Shown here: positions 33,897-43,733 of the stretch, in pieces | How positions within the stretch are numbered: position 1 is the first letter of the stretch | Layout of the letters: every line of letters starts with the position of its first letter | Assembly (NCBI GenBank): GCA_025175895.1 | Contig: CM046004.1 | Location: forward strand, 15,363,011 to 15,427,010 | Source: Wurfbainia villosa | Taxonomy: Eukaryota; Streptophyta; Magnoliopsida; Zingiberales; Zingiberaceae | DNA length: 64,000 nt | Reading direction: 5' to 3' | Notes under the pieces: generated by a model | The model's input: only the letters and a program-made list of their open reading frames with translations | Told to the model about the DNA's origin: nothing | The model's database searches: none | Made by a program: the position numbers and the translations under genes

Positions 33897-35738
33897 ATGG
33901 GTTTAGGTGTGCCAACTTTAAATGGATAGGTAGTTAACTTAACCATGATAAAGGTGTCACTTTAGGTTATTTTCAAGGTTATGGATACCTTGGAAATAGA
34001 TTTGAATTATAATTCTAAAAGAGTTTAGGATGTGCCAATATTTTTTTGGGATTATGAAAAACTAATTAAATTGGGACAATTTAGGTTTAGAGGTTGTAGT
34101 GTGCCATTTTGGGTTTTTGGCACACTTGGGAGATAATTAACAATATGACAAAATGGACTTAATAATAACAAATGACAATTAACATTAAAATTTAGGTATT
34201 ATATATCTTTATATTTTATTTGTCATACTTTTTTTGCCATATAATATGTCATGACATCATATTTATCTTTATCGTATAAAATGTCATGAGTATGTTTAGG
34301 ATTAGTTTTTAATGTCATGTATATTTAGATTATATCATATGTCATGACATCATGATCATTGGCCATGTTTATTTATGCTATCATTTATGCCATGATCATA
34401 CTTCATGCATTTAAGTTAATGAAAATTGATTTAAGGACTATGACATGACTTGAAGTCTCATGCATAAGGGAATCAAGTAGTGTTGCCTTAGAAAAATACA
34501 TGAGACCTTAGTATAGGTATGAACAAAACTCACATCTCACATCACATTGACTTGTGTGTGTTTTATACACCCTAGATACATGTGAGATGCTAGGATATGA
34601 GTTGAGTTCAAGGTGCATAGTTTTTGCATCTAGATGAACAAAAACTCATCTTTTGCTATATATGGATCATTGGGAAAGCTTATGTTCAAGCCATGTACAT
34701 TTAGCCCAAGGAACATGATCCAATATAGGTTTTCAAAAACATTTTAAAATCATCTTAGAAAATCTTGGTGAAGTCTCTCTTTTGATAACAATCACCATTG
34801 ATGAAATTGATACAAAGTGAGCTAAAACATTGAAGTTTTTCTTCACTTTTGAACTTTGTGTCAATTTCACTATTTTATGGGTAAAATATTTTTCAAATAT
34901 TTTTCACCCATTGTTTGTGTTATAAGTATTATACATATGAATTTTCATGATTTTTCGAATTACATATATTTACTTATGCATTTCTAAAATTCATGTCTGA
35001 TAATTGAAAATCGAAATTTTCAGTTATCAGTCGACTGTCATGGATGACAGTCGACTGATGTGAATGACAGTCGACTGGTGACTGTAAGAGTCGACTTCCA
35101 GGACTGATTTCGGATAAACAAAGTTTGTTTAGCCTGATTTCAGCTATGTTAGGGTACCCTAACTGCTCATAACACTAGGATATGCTTTAGGAAGCATTAT
35201 AAAGAGTAAAAATCCATTGGATATGGATTAGGAGAGTTGTTAGGGTGATGTATCAAATTTAAAGTGTGGGAAAGTTCAATGTTGAACTTTTAATCTTATT
35301 TTTGATGGTTTAGAGTTCCTATAGGCTTAGGGACTTCCCAAGGACATTATTGGCACAATGGTCAAGGGGGAGCAAGCCTTTTGGGGGAGGTATCCATCAT
35401 GGGACGATGGATGTATTTTTCCTCATGAGAGGGAAAAATGGGAATTTGAGATGCCCAATTTGGAAATTGAGAGAGTTTGTAGGATTGCCTCTCTTAAATG
35501 ATATGAGACTTATCACTAGGAAGATTGTAAGCATCCTAGATATTTTTGGACCAAGAGAAAGATTGTAAGATCTCATTGGGATATGAGACATTGACCTCCT
35601 TAGAGAGAACCTTTTTGATGTTAGTCAAAAAGGGGGAGAAAGGTGGGATTACCAATTTGGGAAATTGGTAAAGTGTTTTTGAATTAGATGGCCTAACTCA
35701 ACGGTATGTGATTTTGTCAAACATAAAAAGGGGGAGAT
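33897..35738 (+). other. Conserved 3' non-coding region of element C
   Basis: About 1.84 kb with no conserved reading frame. It holds the ATGTCATGACAT palindrome field (34240-34360), the 'cttgaagtctcatgcataagg' block shared with A and B, a small cluster of gtcgact units at 35030-35095, and repeated polypurine tracts (near 35365, 35625-35640 and 35725-35737). The last lies directly against the 3' LTR. Confidence 0.8.
35725..35738 (+). other. Polypurine tract of element C
   Basis: AAAAAGGGGGAGAT abuts the 3' LTR start at 35739 and would prime plus-strand DNA synthesis. A nearly identical tract lies about 100 bases upstream. Confidence 0.85.
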
Positions 35739-37243
35739 TGTTGGTGTAATCGGCCTAGGTCACGATTGACCAAACTCGAGTCTGACTCGAGCGATATTTT
35801 GATGTTCGACAAAATGTATGACAATGTGATTGTCATGGTAAAGTCCAAGTCATGGGTACTTGGCATGGAAAGCCCAAGTGAGACACTTGACATTGGGAAA
35901 GTCCAAGTCTTGAGTACTTGGCATGTAAAGTCTAAGCATGAGTCTTGACAAGGGAAAGTCCAACATGGGTTGGCAAGGAAAGTCCAAGCATGGGTCTTGA
36001 CAAAGGAAAGTCCAACATGGTTGGCAAGGGAAAGTCCAAGCTTGAGTCTTGGCATTTGGAAAGTCCAAGGGGAATATTGACGGTGTAAAGTCCAAGCGAG
36101 GATCTTGGCAGCATAAGTCCAATGATTGGTGGCGTAAAGTCCAAGCGGGAGTCTTGGAAGCGTAAGTCCAATGTGCCTTGGTGGTGTAGACACTGTTAGC
36201 ATGACAATAGCCGATGGAAGCACCTGAAGGCTAGCGTATGGATGAACAAGTCATGGACGACTTGGAGGTATCCAATAGGCATGAGGCTGATGGAGGTGAC
36301 TAGAAGGCTTAAGTCTAGGCTAAGGGTGGTCTAGCAAGTATGGGGGAACCATACTTGGGTTAAAACCTCATGTTTGAGGTGTATCAGTCGACTGAGACTA
36401 TGGTCAGTCGACTGATGGGAGTTAGCTAGGGTTTGACTACGGGAAGTGCCCTGGTAGTCGACAGCCAGAGTTGGGCAGTCGACTGCTGGCCTGATTAGTC
36501 GACTGATATGGTGATCAGTCGATTGATGGTTGGGATTTTGGGCACAGAAGGCTCTCCAATCGAGTGATTGACCCGAACACTTGACTGATTGAGCCATCAG
36601 TTGACTGATGGGTATGATCAATCGACTGATGGTCTATCCGTTAGAACTCATCCAACGTGGCTCATGCTGTTGTGAGACAACGACTACAGGAGCAGTCAAC
36701 TGATGGTCTCGATCAGTCGACTGCTAGGTGAAATCCAACCCAAGGAGAAGCTTTAAAGGGAGCTCGTCGAGGGAGGATTTGACAGTAGTTCTTGGACATC
36801 TTTGGGGTGATTTGTTGCTACAAATTAGGGTCTCCAAGTGCAATTAAAGCAACCAAAGATCAAACAATCAAAAGAGCATTTGTAAAGTATTTTTCCTTTA
36901 CTTGTAGTGTATTTCATATTTGTATTTGCTTGTATCTATTAGTTTATTGTTGTAAACACTTGTACGAGGTTTCTCCACCTCCGACGTGTTATCGAAAAGG
37001 AGTTCTATTAGTTGTGTTGTCAACACTCGAGCTCGTAGAGTTCAATCAGTGGAGTAGGAACCATTCGGTTCTGAACCACGTTATATTTGGTCTTGTGCTT
37101 GTGTATTTGTATTTGTATTGTATTTCCTATTATTTATGCTGCGTACTAATACAATTGTAGCAAGCACGTGATCACGAACGAATTCCATCAAGCATACGAC
37201 GACACGCTATTCACCCCCTCTAGCGGTCACGATGGTCCCTACA
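35739..37243 (+). repeat. 3' LTR of element C
   Basis: 1505 bp, collinear with 30658-32170. The 'gtccaag' tandem repeats (35838-36175) and the GTCGAC array (36384-36725) have fewer and more mutated units than in the 5' LTR. Confidence 0.9.
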
Positions 37244-37480
37244 GGGAAGAGCTGAGTTTTACCTCAGCTATATACATTATTTTATCCCCATGCGGTGGAG
37301 GTTCGGAAGAGCTGAATTTCACCTCAGCTATATACATTATTTTATCCCCGTGCGATGGGGGATCAAAAGAATTGAGTTTTACCTCAACTATACATATTAT
37401 TTTTGTCCTCTCATGAGGGTGGAGCAGGAAGCTGGGTCCTCACCCAGTTATATATATATTATCTTTGTGTAATGAGGAAT
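37244..37480 (+). repeat. 60-bp tandem repeat array, right part
   Basis: Three to four units continuing the array broken by element C. The first unit picks up exactly at the 'ggaagagctgag' point where the left part stops. Confidence 0.88.
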
Positions 37481-37774
37481 TAGAAGAGTTGTATTTTTAC
37501 TTGATGCTTGTGCAGTAAAGAGGAGTTGAGGCCTCACGCGGAAGGAAGAAGGCTAGAAGGATGGATGGGTTGGAAAGAATACTGGCGGAAACTCAGTAAT
37601 TTCCATTTGGCAGTAGAGTTGTCACATTTTAATTTGTTATTCCTATAATGTGCATGTGGCAAGAAAGGGGCACATACAACTTGTAGCAGTGAAAAGTTCA
37701 TTGATAAAGAAGGGCTACATAACATAACCTTCCTAAAAAAGAAAATAACAGATGAGACCCCTGTTCAAGAGGGA

Positions 37775-38053
37775 CTAAGGCTCTCCTTGAGGAGGTACTG
37801 AAGGAGCTTCTTTGCGTGGCTGGGGTTGGCATTGCAGTTGCCGAAGGTAGGACTGTTGCATGAATATGTGCTTGGATAGATTTCTCTGGGATACTGTCAG
37901 TTCCTGACGCAGAGAGTAATTGCGAGTAGAAGCCACCCACAAGCGTTGCCTCAGGTCTTGAACTTGTTCTTCCAATTCTTCAATACGGCGTTGCTCTTCA
38001 GTCCGTCCCTCCAGAGGAGGAGAGCTGCTATCTTGCTCAGATAAGTGTTCCAT
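37775..38053 (-). pseudogene. Antisense module 1, coiled-coil exon
   Basis: A 92-residue open frame on the minus strand starting 'MEHLSEQDSSSP' and containing 'RRIEELEEQVQDLRQRLWVASTRNYSLRQEL', a clear heptad pattern, then a Gln/Pro-rich end. It lies downstream (minus strand) of the Pro-rich frame at 38930-38407. It is probably part of the same antisense gene or its duplicated counterpart at 27495-26800. I did not find the splice junctions joining it. Confidence 0.45.
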
Positions 38054-38406
38054 GGTGCAAAGGGAAGGAAGGAGAAATGGGCACTAACAAGATGACGATT
38101 GGAGTTTTTATAGATAAGGAGGAGGGATATTAATTGGCCTTCCTGGGAAGTAGAGGCAATAAATGCAAATAAAGGAGGGAAGGCGTAAGGGTAGTAGTTG
38201 GAGTTGCTGAATGCAGTAATTCTGGAAAGACTATTCGAGTTTCACAAAAGCGGTAAAGGTGAAGACTGCTCAGATAAGGTTGCTGTCATCGAATGTTTTT
38301 TAATTAAAATAGTTTAGAGTATGCAACAAAGTGACAAAAACAAGTACAAGTATCCATTCCTTTTTACTAGTATGCCCAACGACAGTTACAATAATTAAAG
38401 TATGGA

Positions 38407-38930
38407 TTATACAGGCTTCTTATTGTTATTATTACTAGGGGAGATGGTAGAGGACTCCTTTAAAGGGGGAGGCACCAGAACGACCCTGTAGAGGTCGCCT
38501 TGAGTCCGAGGTGCAGCGGGTAGAGCTCCGGTGAGGGGGAGTGGAGGAATCTCAGCCGGAGGGATTGGAACGAAAGCTAGGGTCAGAGGAAGAGGTGGAG
38601 GTTCAACGGAGGCTCGAGGATCTCTCACTGTATATTCCTCGGTCAAGGGGGGGGGGTTCCAACCTGGTTGCGAAAGGAAGGGAAGGGGGCTCGAAAGGAC
38701 CTCCCCACATTGGGGGTCAAGGCGTCGGTCGGTGCAGGAGGAGGAAGAGGCCGATATGCTAAGGTTGCAGTAGATTGGGTGGCAGATTCCTCGGCAGATC
38801 CTGCATCAAGATCATGTAGCTCAAAGGAGTCATAATTCGAACATGGGGTGTTCAGCGGAAGCCATGGAGGTGGGATGGAAAATAGAGAACATTCGTAGTG
38901 ACAATTTATAATTGAAAGAGGGAGATTCAC
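38407..38930 (-). pseudogene. Antisense module 1, Pro-rich exon
   Basis: On the minus strand a Pro-rich frame (38930-38643) ends in a run of nine or more C/G at about 38646-38654 and continues in another frame (to 38407), with 'PPPLPLTLAFVPIPPAEIPPLPL' like text. A one-base change in the homopolymer explains the split. Composition and position parallel the Pro/Ser-rich exon of module 2. No known domain. Confidence 0.45.
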
Positions 38931-39300
38931 ATTCGTCCATGGGAAGAGAGAGAAGATGAAAGGGTGAGGTAAGTAATGGCGTTAGCATGGGAAATAATCG
39001 AGATATCTGTACCGAAGCAGACAATTACCTTCTTATTTGAGGGACTATTTAATTTTTACCGAGCGAAAATCGGTTCTGGTAAGAAGAGGGTAAAGCCCAG
39101 GACAGCCTGAACGGATTCCCGATTAGAAGATCTTAGCAGTCGACTAGCACTTTGAAGGACGAAGAATTCGCAATAACCAATAAAGGAACAACCCAGAAAT
39201 GTCCTTAAAAAATTCCTGATCAACAATAATTCATACGCATAAGGAAACACAAGACATTACAATTTTCAAAAAATATTTATTAATGAGAAGTCGATCAGTA

Positions 39301-40316
39301 TTATGAAGAAGACACAGGAATATAAGAAGAGCTGGGGGCTCCTTCCTTGAGGGGACGCAACTTTTTGTCGAGAGAAGAAGGAGCTGTTGGGGACTTGCCC
39401 TTGCTGCATTTCTTGGAAGGCTTCTTTCTTACTGCTGCAATTTCCTCCCCTTTGATGATGGCGTCCTACATCAGGTTGTCTGCAAAATCAACAGTTAGAA
39501 AGTAAGTTGGCAATGAAGGTTACTTTGTATCAAAGTATGAACAACATCCTACCTATGACGTCCAGATCGGTCAGTGGGAAAGGGGACAACTCATAGCGAC
39601 TGAAGAGGAGAGGTTTCATCAGATGGTCCTAGCTATAATGGTACTCTTTTAACACTCGGTAGACCTCTGAAAAGGGACATTGAGTCTTAACCTTATGGAA
39701 GGAGGGTAGGTCAGGGAGATCTAATTTCCAGGTATCAGAATGGTGAAGGGGCATCGAAAGTTGAGCGAAAAAGTAGAGAGCTTCCCATCCCTTATGGAAA
39801 GAGGGCATGTTTACCAGAAATTGACAATTTGGATGCTAGATGATAGAAAAGGCCCTCCTTGGAAGATTTTAGCTGGAAGAAGCAATGGAATAGCTGCGGG
39901 GACAAAGAAAGACCTAAATGTCAGAATACTATGATTGCCCCCGATAGTATGCGGAAAGAATTGGGGGTAAATTGATTGACGGGCAACTTGTAAAAGTCTA
40001 AAATTTCTAAGTAAGCAGGGGGCATAGGCAAATATAAACCGTTCAGTAGTTTTTTGGCGAAGAAGCAGTGTAAACCTGGCGGAGGAAGATGGGGTCGATA
40101 AGAAGTGGTGTTGAAACGGTAAAGTACAGAGGGGTCTATGTGTTGGCGCCTATGATCAAAAAAATAATGTCGACCGTTTAGCTGAGTGACAGTGTGTTCA
40201 TACCAAGGGTGTGAGGTCGGATTCTTTGGGGCCATAGGTGCGGAAGAAGGAGGAGCACTTACTTGAGGGCTGAAGATGGAACGCTTGCGAAAGAGGAAGC
40301 TAGGGCACTTGACCAC
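39301..40316 (-). pseudogene. Antisense Transposase_28-like gene, two exons
   Basis: On the minus strand exon 1 (40316-39553) encodes 'LNGRHYFFDHRRQHIDPSVLY', then 'GLYLPMPPAYLEILDFYKLPVNQFTPNSFRILSG', matching the pattern of the Transposase_28 / putative gypsy-type family (PF04195) found in antisense ORFs of Tat elements. A TGA at 39921 and a frameshift near 39800 break it. The C-terminal half, 'GWEALYFFAQL...SEVYRVLKEYHYS', is still clear. A 73-bp GT-AG intron (39552-39480) joins it in frame to exon 2 (39479-39301), a Lys/Ser/Pro-rich tail with one TAG (39466). Function unknown. These are not demonstrated transposases. Confidence 0.68.
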
Positions 40317-40591
40317 TGTCGAAGAAAATTGTCGGAAGAGGGAGAAGAAAATGCTAAATCGCTAAGAATACTAAGTTGTTCGTAAAGAGTGGAAGAGGGG
40401 GATTTTTATAGGGTTTTGTGACTTTTCGACTACCTAATAGAAAAAGGAAAGTGGGGCCCATGGGCCCAAAAAGCCGCTTCAAGCATATGAAGTAAGGTAA
40501 CGGAAAATGGTAAATTCGAATTGATAAGGGATAGATAGATGAGAAAGGTTATACTTAGAAAGTCAAACTCAGTACCTCGTTTGACTATTTT

Positions 40592-40605
40592 TAGGGGGTG
40601 ACTAA
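40592..40605 (+). other. Polypurine tract of the Tat element
   Basis: TAGGGGGTGACTAA precedes the 3' LTR start at 40606. It is short and partly decayed. Confidence 0.6.
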
Positions 40606-41596
40606 TGATACTGCTGCTACCTTTTCTCGCAATTGAAATGAAAGAACTCATGCAAAAGATACTACCCGAATCGAGGAACTGGTTTGGTAGAGTAAGTCTG
40701 AGTGAACCGGTTCGGTAAAGTAGGTCTGAGGAAACCGGTTCGGTAGAGTAGGTTTGGGCGAAAATAGCTCGGTAAGGTAGGTCAGGGAAATTGGCTCGGC
40801 AGAACGGGTCTGGAGATTGGTTCTGTATGGTGGGTATAGGAGTTGGCTCAGGCTATCATCGAAAGTCTGAGGTAAGGAGTCTAAGAGCTATACTAAGCCT
40901 AGGCGGTAGGTTTAGGCTAGCTTTACAAAGGGAAAGAGGGTGAAAAGAAAAGGTTAGAATATTTCCTGAAATGTCCGTGAGAGTTTGTTACATAATAGAT
41001 TAGGACCCCACATAATATTCAGATGAATCTCCACTCCCCATTTCTGTAACGGAATGATTCTTCAGGTAAGTAAGGTGGCCACGTGTACGGTAATGGAAGA
41101 TGTTTATTACGTGATAGTTGTCCAGGAAAGAGGAGGATAAAAGACAGAGGAGGGGTGAGAGAGAAGGTGATCTGCAACTTCCAAAAGCAAGAGACGAAGA
41201 CACACTTGAAGGGGAGAGCAACCACATCGCCGGAGAGGAGGAAGAGGGAGAAGAAAGGAAGAAGGAGACAAGAAGAGTAGTGAGCTCCATTCTTTTGACA
41301 TTTGTATATTGATCTAATTGTAAGAGATTTTCCCCTCCACCTCTGGAAGCTTTTTCCACGAAGGAGGGAGTTCATAGTGAAAGTGCTTTGACACCGTAGC
41401 TCGTGGGAGAGCTCACCCCCGTGGAGTAGGAATCCTCATTCTAAACCACGTAAAACTTTGTGTCTCTGATCTTTGCTTTGGTTGTTCGCATTTTCTATTC
41501 GTATTTTATTACTGTTGCGGCCGAAGAGAACCCCAAGCTTCCTGCACGCACCTTGGCATTGAAAAGAGGCTAGAAAATCCATCTACGACCGCATCA
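40606..41596 (+). repeat. 3' LTR of the Tat element, intact
   Basis: 991 bp. It begins with four 'ggttcggtagagtaggt' like sub-repeats (about 40677-40800), carries a TATA-like gataaaag at 41136-41143, and ends 'ctacgaccgcatca'. It is the reference that shows the 5' LTR was split by A and B. Confidence 0.93.
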
Positions 41597-41601
41597 ATTT
41601 T

Positions 41602-42239
41602 TTTCTTTAGATGGAACCTTAATAATCTTTGATTGGGCAGAAACCATCTTATAGTGTCTATAAAGTTTTCATTGTCAAGGTTTCCTACTAGCTACCACAC
41701 TGCTTCCATCTCGCATATCGCCTTTCTAGAGCTTGATGAAGTTTTGTGTGTTGATTCTTTCTTTGCGCTCATATCCCTTTCTTTTAGAGACAACACAAAT
41801 GGCTTTAAGATCCTGCATTATAACAAGTCGATTGCGACGGAAGAAAAGAATCATATAGCTCGGGTGATTACAGAATCGACATCGATTGCTTGACGATTTC
41901 AATTTAATAATCAATCTGTTTGTTATGTAGTTGTGCAAACAATTACAATAATCAATACGTGAGTTACATCGTTGGGTAAATAATTACACATGACAGTTGC
42001 ACTTGGCTAGGAATCATCAGAGGTTGAAATCGAGGGAGGCAAAAATAGAGTATAACTCGGTTAGTACACCTCCATTTGAATAAGTTTCGTCGGACAAAGA
42101 TTGGGCCAAGCTGATATGACCCGTACGAGCAAAGTAAAAAAAAGATGCTACTCAAATGAGGAGATCTTAGGTGCATCACAAGTTCACCTTTTCAAGTTCA
42201 TTTGAAAAGAAAAATCAAATGAAGTCTGATATATAAAAT
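41602..42239. other. Sequence right of the Tat element, no gene seen
   Basis: It joins directly to 8072 in the pre-insertion chromosome. Short open frames only, no domain recognised. Confidence 0.5.
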
Positions 42240-42690
42240 TTAAGAGTAGCTTGCTGATTGAAAGGCAGGGGCATGCTCATTGCAAATGAATATAATGATG
42301 TTCTTGAGAGGAGATGTTCTCAAAGTGAATAAACGGAGATACTCCCTGCAGACAAATGGAATGGAGATGTTTTTGAATGGAAGATGTTCCCAAATAGCTA
42401 AATAGAACGTGGATATTCCCAAAGTGAACGTACGTCTGAAGTCTAGTATGACTTTTAAAGAGTTGTTCCCAAACAAGGAGGTTCCTAAAGTGAATACATG
42501 GTTAGAGTCCTATGTAATCTTTAAGGGGATATTCCTAAAATGAATGAAAAGTTGGAGTCTTATGTAACCTTTAAGGGTATGTTTCTAAATAGGAATGTTC
42601 AATGCACGACCTATGAAATTTTTATGGGGATATTCCCAAATGGGGGTGAAAGCTTTGAGAGAATATTCTCAAATGAGGATATTTCCAAAG
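42240..42690 (-). repeat. Degenerate tandem repeats, about 60-65 bp
   Basis: Irregular units built on 'ttcccaaa', 'gtgaatacatgg', 'gagtc.tatgtaa.ctttaagggg' repeat about seven times. They lie beyond the integrase end of the minus-strand gypsy remnant, the place where Tat elements carry 3' tandem repeats. Confidence 0.6.
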
Positions 42691-42699
42691 TGGGTGCAT

Positions 42700-43728
42700 G
42701 ATTAACTTGGATTTGATATCTTTATTCCATAGAAGACCTGCATTATCTTCTCTTCCACCAAGTGCAACTTCTAAACCCGAGCGGTTGCATTTCCCTCAGG
42801 GGTGTAAGTAGTGACCTGAGCGATTTCTACTCCAATTTTAGTGGGCGAGACTACCTCAACTCCATAGACTATACTGAACAGTGTTTGTCCTATGGCTCAA
42901 TGAGGCATCGTCCAGAAGGATAACAAAATGGTAGGTAACTCTTCCACCTAAGTTCCTTCCACATGCACTAACTTAGTCTTCAACCCGTGTACCAAATCTC
43001 AGTTTGTAACTTTTGTCTATCTATTACTTTATGAATAAGCAACAAATGTGAACACCTGTTTGATCTTGAGCTCCTGACACTATTCTTGAATTTTATCCTC
43101 TTGAAACTACAACCCATTATCCGATATTAGTTTTTAGGATATATCATATTGACATATAATATTCTTTTATAATAACTTCATAATAACCTGCTCGGCAATG
43201 CAAACTAATGGTTTGACCTCCACTTACTTGGAGAAGTAGTTGATTGCGACTATGAGAAATTTTTTCTAGTCTGTGTCGAGTGAAAAAGGCCCCACTAGGT
43301 CCATTCCCGACCCATTGATCGAATGGGTGTGTAGACATAGAGGATCTCAACCATTCAGTAGGCCGAGATTGTTTCGGTCGATGCCTCTAGCAACTCTCAC
43401 ACCTCTTTACCAATTGCATAACATCCTTTTGTAAGGTGGGCTAAAAGTAACCTACTAAGAATATTTTTCGAATCAACGTGTGCCCCTTATATGACTTCCA
43501 TAAGCCCCTTCATATATTTCTCTTAATACATAATCCACTTCCTACTTATCCAAATACCTAACAAAACACCCTGTAATAGATTGTTGGTATAGTTAAGATT
43601 CTATCAATAATCGTGAACCAAGTGGTGCAATGTCGAAGTTGCTTCACTCGCATGGGGTTACTAGGTATATGCCCCTCTTGGAAGCAAACAAAGAATTTCT
43701 ACCTCTAATCTTACTCTTCCAGTGAGGG
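42700..43728 (-). pseudogene. Integrase remnant of an older Tat-type gypsy element
   Basis: On the minus strand fragments of an integrase core and C-terminus can be read in shifting frames (e.g. a 'YFSKW' like block near 43240 and a block with 'VHVEGTWVEELP' like text near 42960). Stops are dense. It belongs with the RT/RNase H remnant at 45426-47680, from which it is separated by a solo LTR. Confidence 0.6.
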
Positions 43729-43733
43729 GTTAA

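Larger units (their letters stand above)
30658..37243 (+). mobile_element. Gag-only LTR retrotransposon C (Sirevirus-like, non-autonomous)
   Basis: A complete element of 6586 bp on the plus strand, 'tgttggtgca' to '...ccctaca'. The flanks cagaa and gggaa are both one change away from 'cggaa' of the 60-bp repeat, a decayed 5-bp duplication that fits insertion inside that repeat. Same plan as A and B: LTRs of about 1.5 kb, tRNA-Met type primer site, gag, no pol, conserved 3' region and polypurine tract. Its LTR is longer because of 'aagtccaagcatgggtcttg' repeats. Confidence 0.92.
8073..41596 (+). mobile_element. Tat-type Ty3/gypsy retrotransposon with three nested insertions
   Basis: The element is bounded by 'tgatactg' (8073) and '...gcatca' (41596), and flanked by a perfect atttt duplication (8068-8072, 41597-41601). 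It spans 33.5 kb but is only about 15 kb once elements A, B and C are removed. The order is LTR, primer site, gag, protease, RT, RNase H, a second (archaeal-type) RNase H, integrase, then a long 3' region with antisense coding modules and tandem repeats. The double RNase H and antisense reading frames are known traits of the Tat lineage. The two LTRs (994 bp after excision, and 991 bp) are clearly similar but diverged. All coding regions carry stops and frameshifts. Confidence 0.93.

Noticed and set aside
43144..43350. Small open frame as a host gene
   Set aside because: It falls within the integrase core remnant of the minus-strand gypsy element and is bounded by stops in that decayed frame.
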